A DNA stretch of 61,407 nt from Alphaproteobacteria bacterium. GTDB taxonomy: Bacteria > Pseudomonadota > Alphaproteobacteria > UBA9655. Shown here piece after piece: positions 8,633-18,685 of the stretch. Position numbers and translations under genes: made by a program. The stretch is from the NCBI GenBank assembly GCA_013815465.1, contig JACDGE010000008.1, positions 1 to 61,407 on the forward strand, read 5' to 3'. Positions within the stretch are counted from its first letter, which is position 1. Each line of letters starts with the position of its first letter. The notes under the pieces are model-generated. The model had not been told where the DNA came from and ran no database searches. It was given only the letters and a program-made list of their open reading frames with translations.

Positions 8633-9811
8633 TCACTGATCACTGAACGCCCCTATTCCCGTTTGGGCGCGCCCTAAAATAAGCGTGTGGATGTCGTAAG
8701 TGCCTTCATAGGTATTCACCGATTCCAAGTTCATCATATGGCGAATAATATGGTATTCATCCACAATCCCATTGGCCCCCAGCATGTCCCGCGCCATACG
8801 GGAAATTTCAAGGGCTTTGCCCGTATTGTTTCGTTTTAGGAGAGAAATCAGCTCAGGCGGACACCGGCCTTCATCCTTCAGACTTGCTGCCCGTAAGATT
8901 CCTTGCAGGCCGAGAGAAATGTCCGTTTGCATGTTCACAAGTTTTGCCTGAATCAGTTGGCTGGCGGCAAGGGGGCGGCCAAACTGGGACCGCTCCAGAA
9001 CATAAGAACGTGCTTGATACCAGCAAAATTCTGCTGCACCGAGGACGCCCCAAGCAATCCCATAGCGGGCGTGATTAAGACACACCATAACAGCTTTCAA
9101 GCCAATCGCCTTTTCCAGTCGGTTCTCTCTTGGCACAAAGACATCGTTTAAAGCGATTTCCCCGGTAGGGGACGCTCTCAAGCTAAATTTTCCCTCAATC
9201 TTTGGGGTAGAGAGTCCTTCCATTCCCCGCTCAAGGATAAATCCTCTGATCTCACCTTCCTCTTTTGCCCAGACAATAAACACATCTGCGACCGGGCTAT
9301 GGGTAATCCAGGTCTTGGAGCCATTTAAAAGCCATCCGCCTTTATGGGCTTTTGCATGGGTTTCCATACTGCCTGGGTCCGATCCATGATTAAGTTCGGT
9401 CAATCCAAAACACCCAATCAATTCTCCCCGAGCTAAAAGAGGAAGAAATTTCTTCTTTTGAGCTTCGTCTCCGAAATCCGCAATGGTGTTCATGACCAGG
9501 GAGGATTGGACACTTAAAAGAGAGCGATAACTGGAATCCACCCGTTCCAGCTCACGCGCAACGAGGCCATAAGAGAGATAGGAACTTCCTGCACAGCCAT
9601 ATCCCTTGATGGTCATGCCCAGAAAGCCTAACTCTCCCAGTTCCTTGAAAACATTTAAGTCATATGTTTCATGACGATTGGCCTCTAAAATGCGCGGCAT
9701 GAGTTTGTCTTGGGCATAGCGGTAAGCCGTATCTTGAATAAGCTTTTCTTCCGAACTAAGCTGGTCGACTAAAAAAAAGGGGTCCTCCCACGAGAAACGA
9801 GCCGGGCTCAT
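8633..9811 (-). CDS. gcdH: glutaryl-CoA dehydrogenase
   Basis: This FAD enzyme oxidises and decarboxylates glutaryl-CoA to crotonyl-CoA in lysine and tryptophan breakdown. The 392 residues match the family. Acyl-CoA dehydrogenase marks are present: [15 protein letters not shown] in the middle domain, [15 protein letters not shown], and the C-terminal [17 protein letters not shown] with the catalytic glutamate in YEGTYD. The ligand-binding pattern and this ending favour glutaryl-CoA over other acyl-CoA substrates. The start overlaps the stop of the upstream aldehyde dehydrogenase by 4 bases, so the two are translationally coupled. Confidence 0.9.
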   Translation of the reverse strand: MSPARFSWEDPFFLVDQLSSEEKLIQDTAYRYAQDKLMPRILEANRHETYDLNVFKELGELGFLGMTIKGYGCAGSSYLSYGLVARELERVDSSYRSLLSVQSSLVMNTIADFGDEAQKKKFLPLLARGELIGCFGLTELNHGSDPGSMETHAKAHKGGWLLNGSKTWITHSPVADVFIVWAKEEGEIRGFILERGMEGLSTPKIEGKFSLRASPTGEIALNDVFVPRENRLEKAIGLKAVMVCLNHARYGIAWGVLGAAEFCWYQARSYVLERSQFGRPLAASQLIQAKLVNMQTDISLGLQGILRAASLKDEGRCPPELISLLKRNNTGKALEISRMARDMLGANGIVDEYHIIRHMMNLESVNTYEGTYDIHTLILGRAQTGIGAFSDQ

Positions 9812-11316
9812 ATTTGCCTCACATCAAAATGAATGCCTTGGGCGAGCGGCATATCAGAGGAATAGTTGATGGTATTTGTAGCGCGCCTCATGTAGTTTTT
9901 CCACGCATCACTGCCTGATTCTCTGCCTCCACCCGTCTCTTTTTCACCCCCAAAGGCGCCACCGATTTCAGCGCCACTTGGCCCAATATTCACATTCGCG
10001 ATGCCACAATCACTTCCAGAAGGCGATAAAAACATTTCAGCTTCATTCATCCTGTTAGTGAAAATACAAGAAGAAAGACCTTGAGAAACATCATTTTGCA
10101 GCTCGATCGCTTGTTCAAAATTTTCATAAGGCATTACATAGAGAATAGGTGCAAAGGTTTCTTCTCGCACAATCGCCGTTTGTATGGGGATCTGCACGAG
10201 CGCGGGACGCACATAATAAGCATCCGGGTAGGCGTCTTGAAGGATTCGACCACCCCCAAAAACCTTTCCCCCTTGGGCCTTAGCATTTGTCAGGGCACGT
10301 TCCATCGTCTCAAAACTCGCCTTATCGATAAGGGGCCCCATAAGCGTCCCCTGTTCAAGGGGATTGCCAATAGCAATGCGCTCATAGACCTTTTGAAGCC
10401 GCTCGATCATTGTCTCGTAAAGCGAACTGTGAACGATCAGGCGTCTTAAGCTGGTGCATCGTTGCCCTGTTGTACCTAATGCCGCAAAGGCGATGGCCTG
10501 TGTAGCGAGCTCAAGATCGGCTGAAGGGGTGAGAATCATTCCATTATTGCCACTCAGTTCTAGAATTGTTCGTCCCAGCCGCTGACCAACTGCTTGGGCT
10601 ACAGCTTTGCCCATTCCTGTGCTGCCTGTCGCAGAAATTACAGGAATTTGAGGACTTGCTGTTAGCATAAGAACCGGGTCCCGCCCGCCAATAATAATTT
10701 GCAAAAGGTCAGAGGGGGCATGGGAAAAACGTGCCACCGCGCGCTCAAAAAGCTTTAAGGCTGCAAATGCAGACAGGGGTGTCTTTTCCGAAGGTTTCCA
10801 GAGGACAGAATCGCCACAGCCGATTGCCAAAGCAAAATTCCAACACCAAACAGCCAGAGGAAAGTTAAAGGGGCTTATCACCCCGATGGGGCCTATAGGG
10901 TGCCAGGTTTCCATTAATCGGTGCTGGGGGCGCTCAGAGGCGATGGTCAGCCCATAGAGCTGACGAGAAAGGCCTACAGCAAAGTCGCAGATGTCGATCA
11001 TCTCTTGGACTTCGCCCCGGCCCTCCTCCAAGATCTTACCTGTCTCCATCGTGATGAGAGTCCCGAGCAGATCCTTATGAGCACGCAGTTCTTCGCCGAA
11101 CAGACGGACGAGCTCTCCCCTTTGAGGAGGTGGCACCACGCGCCACTTTTTGAAACTCTGGACAGCCTTATCAATCATGGCTTCCACATCTGCAGGTGAA
11201 TGCTTATTGACTCTCCCCAGTTCAGATCCATCAATGGGGGAGATTACTGATAGGCCCCCCGATTGCCAATTACTTAGGTTAAATCCCAGTCCTTGAAGTA
11301 CTTTATTTTTATCCAT
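9808..11316 (-). CDS. amaB: ALDH7-type aldehyde dehydrogenase (aminoadipate semialdehyde dehydrogenase-like)
   Basis: The 502-residue NAD-dependent enzyme should oxidise 2-aminoadipate 6-semialdehyde to 2-aminoadipate in lysine catabolism. Visible marks are the cofactor-side [12 protein letters not shown], the glutamate in LELSGNNGM, and the catalytic cysteine in [12 protein letters not shown]. The SGNNG form of the glutamate motif and the ending [17 protein letters not shown] are typical of the ALDH7/antiquitin family. It forms an operon with gcdH (ATGA overlap), which supports a lysine or aminoadipate-glutarate route. The substrate is family-based inference; other semialdehydes are possible. 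Confidence 0.82.
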   Translation of the reverse strand: MDKNKVLQGLGFNLSNWQSGGLSVISPIDGSELGRVNKHSPADVEAMIDKAVQSFKKWRVVPPPQRGELVRLFGEELRAHKDLLGTLITMETGKILEEGRGEVQEMIDICDFAVGLSRQLYGLTIASERPQHRLMETWHPIGPIGVISPFNFPLAVWCWNFALAIGCGDSVLWKPSEKTPLSAFAALKLFERAVARFSHAPSDLLQIIIGGRDPVLMLTASPQIPVISATGSTGMGKAVAQAVGQRLGRTILELSGNNGMILTPSADLELATQAIAFAALGTTGQRCTSLRRLIVHSSLYETMIERLQKVYERIAIGNPLEQGTLMGPLIDKASFETMERALTNAKAQGGKVFGGGRILQDAYPDAYYVRPALVQIPIQTAIVREETFAPILYVMPYENFEQAIELQNDVSQGLSSCIFTNRMNEAEMFLSPSGSDCGIANVNIGPSGAEIGGAFGGEKETGGGRESGSDAWKNYMRRATNTINYSSDMPLAQGIHFDVRQI

Positions 11317-11404
11317 CCTTTAGCCTCCCAGCTTCATTAGTATGCCAGAAAAAAGACGAGAAAGCTAAAGGATTTTGGAGGAGTCGAGTTTACTCTTCCG
11401 CTTC

Positions 11405-11719
11405 TCAATCTTTTTTGTTGGCCATACGTTCCCGCTGGAGTTCTTGATGTTTTTCAAGCCAGTCAAAATATTTTTTATTATCTTCTAAGAGCTTCGTGGA
11501 ACCTTGGAGAAGACCTATGCTAGAACTATTAAAAGATGAATTATATATAGTTTCTTTTATTTTTTTAAAAAGTACATTTTTTTCTTCGCGTATAGCAGCT
11601 TCCATACCTTCTAAAGTATCCGGAAAAAATTCTTCGACTTTTTCGTCGGGTACAACGTCTATAGATTTTTTGAAATGTATCGCTGCTTGAGCTAGTTTAT
11701 TTTGATGCTTTACCTGCAT
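11405..11719 (-). CDS. hypothetical protein, probably a TPR-protein remnant
   Basis: The 104 codons begin with MQVKHQNKLAQAAIHFKKSI, which looks like the second half of a TPR unit. The same frame stays open for 11 codons upstream (LNFTPLNLGY, completing the TPR pattern) until a TAG. The ATG has no good ribosome binding site. This suggests the surviving tail of a longer TPR protein that was cut by a rearrangement next to the permease gene, whose stop lies 30 bases away. A real short protein is also possible. Confidence 0.4.
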   Translation of the reverse strand: MQVKHQNKLAQAAIHFKKSIDVVPDEKVEEFFPDTLEGMEAAIREEKNVLFKKIKETIYNSSFNSSSIGLLQGSTKLLEDNKKYFDWLEKHQELQRERMANKKD

Positions 11720-11749
11720 ATATCCAAGGTTGAGGGGAGTAAAATTGAG

Positions 11750-13708
11750 CTAATTCTTCACATGATAAGGAACACTGATAATAATGCGGGCTTGGTGAGG
11801 GAGTGATTCGGACCAGGAAAGAACTTTGACAATAGTATTCGCCGTCCAGTTATGGAGATACTCTTGCCACCATTTGGCAGGAACAATTTCTGGTAAAACA
11901 ATTGTCACGAGTTCATTGTCAACTTTATCCTGATGCAACACATAGGCAATAAGGGGACGGATAATTGAGCGATACTGAGAATCCAGAATAACAATTTCAA
12001 TCCCCCAATTTAATTCTTCGAGTTGCTTACGCGTTTTTTCTGTTGTTACCGTATCAATATTAACAATAAGAGCAGTAACCTTGTTACTCATTTCACGAGA
12101 GAAGGCGAGAGCTTCATATGAGCCCCAATGCAAGCGAGAAATAGGGACAAGTACCCTTCTGTAAGCGGAGTCAGAAAAACGCTTTTGAATAACTTGCTTT
12201 TTAATTTTGTGTGTTACAATTAATTCTTTTTCAATAACTTGATAATGATTTCGAATTGCATAGCAACACCCAACTATTATAGGCACAGTTATAAAAATTA
12301 AATAACCACCTTCTGTAAATTTAGCGATGGACGTAATGATAAGGGCTAAGGCGGTAAATGTTCCTCCAAAGGCATTAATGAACATCTTTGTGCGTGGATG
12401 CGAGAAGATTTTTCTTATAGAAAATGGAGAAGGTTTTTTCAATTTCTCTTCTTGGGAAGCTTTAAACCAAAACCGTGTCATGCCGAATTGGTTGAGGGTA
12501 AAGGCGCTAAACACTCCAATAGCATAAAGAGGAATAAGAGCATGGGTATTTCCCCTAAAAATCATGACTAAAACACAAGAAATAATTGTGAGCCAAATAA
12601 TCCCATAAGAAAAAACTAAACGATCACCTAGCGCACTTAATTGTTTAGGAAGCCATTGGTCTCTCGCAACCATGGCAGCTAATTGGGGGAAGCCCGCAAA
12701 GGCTGTATTGGCTGCTAAGAAGAGGATGCCAGCTGTTAATAATTGAAAAAATATGTAACCTACTCCATCCCCAAGAACAATATGTGTAATCTGGCTAATA
12801 ACGCTTTCTGTAGAAGAAGGAGCAATGGCAAGATTATTTGCCAGCTTGGTAATTAGGAAAAAAGAAACGGCGCCAATAAGGCCGATTGCAATTAAAATAT
12901 GTTGCGCACTACGACTGGTTGGTTCTTTTAAGACTTTACCTGCATTAGCCACCGCTTCAATACCGGTCATCGCTGTACAGCCACCCGCAAAGGCTCTCAT
13001 GACAATAAAAAGGGTTAAAAAGGTCCAGACAATATCCGTTTCTTGCGCAGATGTTGCCCCATGCGTTTCTGATGGCCCTGTAAAGAGTCCCATAATCCCG
13101 ATGACAACTACCATCACAATAAAAGCGTAAACAGGAACAAAAATAACACGCGCTGACTCTCTAATCCCCCGCAGGTTAAGCCATCCTAAAATTAAAATAC
13201 CCGCCACGGACAACGCCGTTGCTAGGTGCAGAAATTGAGGGTAGGCAGACGTTAACGCCCTTACGCCAGCTGTCACTGATACCGATACGGTGAGGATATA
13301 ATCCAAAATGAGGGTAGAGGCCCCCAGGACGCTCGCAAAGGGGCCTATATTATGCTTGGCGACGATGTAAGCTCCCCCTCCCTCCGGATACACTTGTACG
13401 GTTTGAGAGTAGGAAATAACCAATGTCCATAACAAGAGAATGATGGTCAGTGCAATGGGGAGGGATAGGTGGAATAATTGTGGGCCTCCTATCGTTAGAG
13501 CAATTAAAATTTCTTCGGTGGCATAGGCCAAGGAGGAAATGGTATCCACAGCTAGGATGGGAAGTCCCAGCAAAAAGCCTACCCGTTCTTTCTTTTGCAT
13601 TGACGTTTTTAAGGGATGGCCAAAAAAAAGTTGCTGAATTTTTGCTAGAGGGCTGTTTTTCATTCTATGCATGCTTGTCTCACAAATGTTGTTCTTGAAT
13701 AATCCCAC
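11750..13708 (-). CDS. APC-superfamily permease, KimA-like
   Basis: The 652-residue inner-membrane protein has about 12 hydrophobic helices in its first 480 residues, beginning LGLPILAVDTISSLAYATEE. It contains the YPEGGGAYIVAK motif typical of YdaO/KimA-like APC transporters. A soluble C-terminal domain of about 150 residues (RVLVPISRLHWGSYEALAF onward) resembles the universal stress-type regulatory tail of KimA. KimA members import potassium with protons, and others carry amino acids. Potassium is therefore likely but unproved. The first 15 residues look weak; MKNSPLAKIQQL is a possible later start. Confidence 0.75.
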   Translation of the reverse strand: MGLFKNNICETSMHRMKNSPLAKIQQLFFGHPLKTSMQKKERVGFLLGLPILAVDTISSLAYATEEILIALTIGGPQLFHLSLPIALTIILLLWTLVISYSQTVQVYPEGGGAYIVAKHNIGPFASVLGASTLILDYILTVSVSVTAGVRALTSAYPQFLHLATALSVAGILILGWLNLRGIRESARVIFVPVYAFIVMVVVIGIMGLFTGPSETHGATSAQETDIVWTFLTLFIVMRAFAGGCTAMTGIEAVANAGKVLKEPTSRSAQHILIAIGLIGAVSFFLITKLANNLAIAPSSTESVISQITHIVLGDGVGYIFFQLLTAGILFLAANTAFAGFPQLAAMVARDQWLPKQLSALGDRLVFSYGIIWLTIISCVLVMIFRGNTHALIPLYAIGVFSAFTLNQFGMTRFWFKASQEEKLKKPSPFSIRKIFSHPRTKMFINAFGGTFTALALIITSIAKFTEGGYLIFITVPIIVGCCYAIRNHYQVIEKELIVTHKIKKQVIQKRFSDSAYRRVLVPISRLHWGSYEALAFSREMSNKVTALIVNIDTVTTEKTRKQLEELNWGIEIVILDSQYRSIIRPLIAYVLHQDKVDNELVTIVLPEIVPAKWWQEYLHNWTANTIVKVLSWSESLPHQARIIISVPYHVKN

Positions 13709-14033
13709 TTAAGCTTCGCACCACTAGTTGCTTCCATCTTTGGTAACCATCTTTCATATCCCTAGGTTTTTAAGCATATGTGGAAGTATGGCTTATTTTT
13801 CGTTACTTTTTTATGAACGCCATATTTTAAAAAACAACCGATCGTAAAGTTTTTCCTATAAGACGGCCCTTAGCAGCTGCCATTCTTTCAAAAAGTATAT
13901 TTCAATAGCTTGCACAAACAAGGAAATGACACTTTTGTCTGTTACAATATATTGAACGATATGAGTTTTCAAATATCTCAAGTATGGAGTTTCCGCATTG
14001 TGTGGATAGACCATAGATGTTAAACAGTTGAAG
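13709..14033. other. intergenic gap between divergent genes
   Basis: This gap of about 325 bases separates the leftward permease and the rightward GNAT gene. It should hold both promoters. A leftward open frame crosses it but runs antisense into the GNAT gene and lacks a ribosome binding site. I see no RNA gene or repeat. Confidence 0.4.
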
Positions 14034-14801
14034 ATGAAACACTTTATCCATAACATCCATAAAACGCAGGAATACTTCCTGCGGGCCCTCTCAAAGGAAA
14101 CGTTTGAAGGGGGAGGAGTCTCTGCTTTCTCCATAGGGAATATGAAGCTTAATCTTAACTGGTCGGTACAAACTGGTGATATGGGGGAGGATTGTGAAGC
14201 GACCATTCGTGCTGTTGAAGCATTTTATCAGGATCGGGACCTTTCCTGGCGATGGTTGTTGAATCCCTCCCTGCCTCAGGAAAACTTAAGATACGCTCTT
14301 AAAAAGAGAGGCTATCATCTTAGCTTCACCGCACCCGTATTCGTGGGGTCTCTGACGGACCCTTTCTCCGACAGTAGCTTACAAGGCTTTGATATAAGGG
14401 AGGGGGGAGCAGAAAAACTTTCCGATTGGATTCTTCCCATAAAGGAGGCGTTCCAAGTCACCAACGAAGATGCTCATTTCTATCAAGAGGCTCATCTGTC
14501 GGCCTTGCAAAAGGGTGCTTTTTTTCGCCATTTTGTAGGGTACGCTAATGGTATTCCTGTTTCAGCCGCAACCCTTTCTCTGAGCCCCTACGGCGCCCGT
14601 CTGGATGATCTTGGGACGCTTTCTGCTTATCAAAACAAGGGGTTTGGAGGTGCCATGGCTCTTCACAGAATGAGAATTGCTAAAGACCTAGGGTATGATT
14701 GGGTTTGCCTTGAAGCGTCCAAACACGGTGGCCCTCTCTACAAAAAAATGGGATTTCAGGAACTTTATCGAATCAAGGTTTATAGAAAAAAGATTTATTG
14801 A
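14034..14801 (+). CDS. GNAT-family N-acetyltransferase
   Basis: The product moves an acetyl group from acetyl-CoA to an amine; the substrate is unknown. The C-terminal half carries the acetyl-CoA signature: LDDLGTLSAYQNKGFGGAMALHRM, matching the V-x-x-x-x-R/Q-x-x-G-x-G/A pattern, then GPLYKKMGFQEL near the end. The N-terminal 110 residues form a second, less conserved domain. I chose the ATG at 14034; the frame also offers a TTG two codons earlier. The gene is alone and divergent from the permease. Confidence 0.75.
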   Translation: MKHFIHNIHKTQEYFLRALSKETFEGGGVSAFSIGNMKLNLNWSVQTGDMGEDCEATIRAVEAFYQDRDLSWRWLLNPSLPQENLRYALKKRGYHLSFTAPVFVGSLTDPFSDSSLQGFDIREGGAEKLSDWILPIKEAFQVTNEDAHFYQEAHLSALQKGAFFRHFVGYANGIPVSAATLSLSPYGARLDDLGTLSAYQNKGFGGAMALHRMRIAKDLGYDWVCLEASKHGGPLYKKMGFQELYRIKVYRKKIY

Positions 14802-15056
14802 GGCGTGAAAAAGAATAAAACCTTATTAAATAGACCCAGACTCCATTCACACCCTCCCCTGGACTATGCTGCTACGTGACCCCGCACAGTGAAAAAAATG
14901 ATGCTCCCAATCAAAGAAGTTCCTTCTCCCCCGTTGAGGCTACTCGTAGTGTTTTGACGATTTTGATCCTGCCCTCTCTTATTCGCTTTGCTCACCTCTC
15001 GGAAAAACGTGAAAATAAATTAAAGAATTCCGAATTATTATTTTCTTAAAGTTTCC

Positions 15057-18000
15057 ATGTTAACCTCAAACTCTATTGAGAGAGAAATAAATACCGCATG
15101 GAGAGGGATCATTGCTATGACGAAAGAAATTATTAGGACACCTTCACCCCTATCTCATAACGCTAACCAACAGTTGAAAGAAAGACTTTCTTTCTTAGAT
15201 TCAATCTTTGAAAGCGCTACAGAACATTCAATCATTGCAACTGATCTTGATTTAACAATATTGAGCTGGAATGAAGGCGCTCATCGAATTTTTGGTTATG
15301 AAGCAAAAGCGGTTGTTGGGCTTCAAAAAATCCTTATTCTTCACGATCCATCTAATGTAAAAGATACTCCATTACAAGATGCTCTGAAGGAAGTTAGGCA
15401 AAAAGGAGTGTGGTCGGGTGAGCTAACTTGTGTACCGAACAGTACTGGTCACACTACAACTTTTTTTGCCATTACTCAAAGAATGGACGCTAGGGGAAAA
15501 ACGGTCGGTTACACCTTTGTATGCCGTTCTCTTATACAGTTACAAAATGAATTAAACTCATTAAAGCAATCTGAAGAATATACCCGTAGTTTGATTGAAT
15601 CGAATATGGATTTTTTGATTACAACAGACACTTTGGGCGTCATCAACGATGTCAATCAACAAATCTGTAATCTTACGGAAGTCCCTCGTGAGGAACTTAT
15701 AGGGGCTCCTTTTAAAGACTTTTTTTCCGACCCCCAACATGCTGAGGATGCGATCCGGAAAGTTCTTTCAGAAAATCGGATCGCCAACTATGAACTGGTT
15801 GTTAAATCGAGGACGGGAAATTTAACACCCGTTTCTTTTAACGCAACAACCTTTCGTACGGAAGATGGAAAATTAAAAGGAATCTTTGCGACCGCTCGAG
15901 ACATTACAGAACAGAAGCGCCTAGAAGAAAAAGCACGGACGCAAAACATCGCTTTAAAAGAAGCCACAGACTTTTTTCGTGATCTTCTCGATAGTTCAAC
16001 GGCAAACTCTATTATTGCCCTTGATTTGGAAGGAAACATTCTGGCTTGGAACGAAGGCGCTCGCCTCAATTACAATTATACGGCAGAAGAAATGATTGGC
16101 AAAAATTTCTCTATCATACATGTACCTGAAGACAATGAATCAGGACGAGCTCAAGAAATCCTTAGTATCGCCTTAAAAACAGGTAAAACTGAAGGCGAGT
16201 ATGAGCGCGTAAGAAAAAATGGAGAACGGTTCTATGCTTCCGTTGCGCTGACATTAAGGTTAGATGCTGAGAAAAAACCAGTAGGCTATGTGTTAATTTC
16301 GAAAGATATTACGGAAGTAAAACAGCAAAGACAAGTCTTAGAAGAACAACTTAATAATAACCTTAGTCTTCTCGAATCGAGTGTGGACGTTATGATGATC
16401 ACAGATGTTATTGGGATCATTACAGATGTCAACAAACAAGCGTGTATTGTCACCGATCTAACGCGCGAAGAGTTGATTGGAACACCATTTAGTGACAATT
16501 TTACAGACCCTAAACGTGCAGAAAATTGTATTCGCAACGTTTTGTCCGCTGAAAAAGTCATTAACTACGATCTCACAATTAAGGGAAAAGAAGGGAAAGA
16601 AACACTCGTATCCTGTAATGCCACGACATTCAGAAATACAAGCGGAAACCTAAACGGCGTTTTTACTGTTTCTCGAGAAGTTACAGAGCAAAAAAATTTA
16701 GAAGAACAAATTCGAAAGCAAAACAGTGAGCTGCAAGAAAAAACAAGCTTCTTAAATGAAATTCTTGAAAGCTCCACAGCCTATTCCATTATCGCTGAAG
16801 ATTTGGATGGTCAGATTCTTGCTTGGAATGAAGGCGCCAGACTTAACTATGGTTATACGGCCGCAGAAATGGTTGGCAAGCAAAATACGCGGATTTTACA
16901 TGCCCCCGAAGATATTGCGTCGGGTCGTCTCCAAGCCGTGCTTGACTCCGCTCTTAGCACAGGAAAAGAGGAAGGTGTCCTCGAAAGTGTTCGAAAAAAT
17001 GGTGAACGATTTCCCGCCTCATTGGCCCTTACCCTGCGTAAGGATAAGATGGGAAAACCCATAGGGTATGTGTTAATTTCCAAAGACATAAGTGAACAAA
17101 GACGTGAAGCTGGATTACGTTCAAAGAATGTTGAATTAGCCGAACAAAATGTTCTTTTACAAGAAGCGACCCTTATTAAGAGCGAATTCTTAGCCAATAT
17201 GTCTCATGAATTGCGCACACCCTTAAACGCGATTATCGGTTTTACAGAATTAATGTATTTGGGGAAAGTCGGTCCCGTATCGACGGACCATAAAGAATAC
17301 CTGGGAGATATCCTCAGCAGCTCTCAGCACTTGCTTCAATTGATTAACGATATTCTCGATTTGGCCAAAGTGGAATCGGGCAAAATGGAATTTCATCCAG
17401 AGAAAATTGATTTTGAAAAAATTATCGGAGAAATTTGTGATATTTTGCGGAGCTTAATTGCTAAGAATAAGATATCTTTAACTATCAAAGTGGATCCTAA
17501 AGTTGCAACTGCCACACTCGATCCTGGCAAATTCAAGCAAATTCTCTATAATTATATCTCTAATGCTTTGAAATTTACGAAGGAAGGGGGAACTGTTGTA
17601 ATTCGAGTTATTCCTGAAGGCTCCCAGGAATTCCGATTAGAGGTTGAAGATAGTGGGATTGGCATTAGTAAACAAGACATACCCAAGCTTTTCTCTGAAT
17701 TCCAACAACTCAATGCAACGACGGCTAAGAAATATCAAGGGACCGGTTTGGGGCTGGCCCTGACTCTCCGAATTGTTGAAGCACAGTCAGGAAAGGTTGG
17801 GGTAACAAGTAAACTTGGAAAAGGAAGTACTTTTTTTGCTATCCTGCCCTTACGTCCTCATGCATCAATAAAGGAAAAAATACCTAAGCCTTCTATCGGA
17901 GAACCTTTTAAAAACCCAACATTCCAAGCACCAAAAGTTCTCATCATAGAAGATGATCTCGAAGAAAGCGCACTCGTAAGCAAAACGCTTACCATGGCAG

Positions 18001-18680
18001 GTTATGCAGTCGTGACTGTCTATACAGGGGCTGAGGCTATAGAACGTTGTCGCACAGAACAATTTGATGCCATTACGCTTGATCTCCTCCTGCCCGATTT
18101 AAATGGATGGGAAATATTACGTTCTATTCGCAATAAAGGTGCTAACCAAGATACTCCGACGATTGTGGTGACTGTTGTTCCCCATAAAGCTTCAAGTTTT
18201 GGATTTATGGTACAGAATTTCTTAATAAAGCCTCTCAAATCAGACGAGCTCCTCAGGGCCCTTAAAGAGGTTAATATTCTTCCGGATGAATTAAAAACTG
18301 TCTTATTTGTGGATGATGACCCAAAAATGTTAAAACTCGTCCAACACTATTTAAAAGATTCAAAATTTAATCTTTTCTGTGAATCCGATCCTGAGATAGG
18401 CTTAGAAGTAGCAGAAAAAATCAAACCGGATGTTGTTGTTTTAGACCTTCTAATGCCAAAAATTGATGGGCTAGAATTTTTAAGACGTTTTCGGTCCTCC
18501 CAACAAGGAAAAACCACCCCCGTTATCATTTGTACCTCTCGGGATCTAACGGATACTGAGAAAAAACGTATCAAGGTCTCCGTTGAGTGTGTGATCCAAA
18601 AGGGGGGGGGAGCTATGGAGCAGCTTGTTTCTGAACTACAACGTATTATTCCTGCACCAGCTGGCAACATGAAGGAATAA
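15057..18680 (+). CDS. hybrid sensor histidine kinase, five PAS domains and two receivers
   Basis: The 1207-residue cytoplasmic kinase has no membrane segment. It has PAS domains starting near residues 45, 177, 308, 438 and 568, then a HisKA domain with phospho-acceptor His717 (NMSHELRTPLN) and an ATPase domain (NYISNALKFTKEGG, DSGIGI, GTGLGLAL). Two receivers follow, with phospho-sites Asp1009 and Asp1130. PAS2-3 and PAS4-5 are a tandem duplication of about 260 residues. A better start may be the ATG at 15117 (residue 21), which has GAGAGGGA upstream; the first ATG has none. It leads a three-gene operon, with the next gene 5 bases away. A run of nine Gs (18602-18610) lies near the end. Confidence 0.9.
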   Translation: MLTSNSIEREINTAWRGIIAMTKEIIRTPSPLSHNANQQLKERLSFLDSIFESATEHSIIATDLDLTILSWNEGAHRIFGYEAKAVVGLQKILILHDPSNVKDTPLQDALKEVRQKGVWSGELTCVPNSTGHTTTFFAITQRMDARGKTVGYTFVCRSLIQLQNELNSLKQSEEYTRSLIESNMDFLITTDTLGVINDVNQQICNLTEVPREELIGAPFKDFFSDPQHAEDAIRKVLSENRIANYELVVKSRTGNLTPVSFNATTFRTEDGKLKGIFATARDITEQKRLEEKARTQNIALKEATDFFRDLLDSSTANSIIALDLEGNILAWNEGARLNYNYTAEEMIGKNFSIIHVPEDNESGRAQEILSIALKTGKTEGEYERVRKNGERFYASVALTLRLDAEKKPVGYVLISKDITEVKQQRQVLEEQLNNNLSLLESSVDVMMITDVIGIITDVNKQACIVTDLTREELIGTPFSDNFTDPKRAENCIRNVLSAEKVINYDLTIKGKEGKETLVSCNATTFRNTSGNLNGVFTVSREVTEQKNLEEQIRKQNSELQEKTSFLNEILESSTAYSIIAEDLDGQILAWNEGARLNYGYTAAEMVGKQNTRILHAPEDIASGRLQAVLDSALSTGKEEGVLESVRKNGERFPASLALTLRKDKMGKPIGYVLISKDISEQRREAGLRSKNVELAEQNVLLQEATLIKSEFLANMSHELRTPLNAIIGFTELMYLGKVGPVSTDHKEYLGDILSSSQHLLQLINDILDLAKVESGKMEFHPEKIDFEKIIGEICDILRSLIAKNKISLTIKVDPKVATATLDPGKFKQILYNYISNALKFTKEGGTVVIRVIPEGSQEFRLEVEDSGIGISKQDIPKLFSEFQQLNATTAKKYQGTGLGLALTLRIVEAQSGKVGVTSKLGKGSTFFAILPLRPHASIKEKIPKPSIGEPFKNPTFQAPKVLIIEDDLEESALVSKTLTMAGYAVVTVYTGAEAIERCRTEQFDAITLDLLLPDLNGWEILRSIRNKGANQDTPTIVVTVVPHKASSFGFMVQNFLIKPLKSDELLRALKEVNILPDELKTVLFVDDDPKMLKLVQHYLKDSKFNLFCESDPEIGLEVAEKIKPDVVVLDLLMPKIDGLEFLRRFRSSQQGKTTPVIICTSRDLTDTEKKRIKVSVECVIQKGGGAMEQLVSELQRIIPAPAGNMKE

Positions 18681-18685
18681 ATAAT

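Noticed and set aside
10081-10449. Rightward frame opposite the aldehyde dehydrogenase, and many similar opposite-strand frames
   Set aside because: They are shadows of strongly conserved genes on the other strand.
13856-14206. Leftward 116-codon open frame
   Set aside because: It runs antisense into the GNAT gene, lacks a ribosome binding site and has no recognisable domain.
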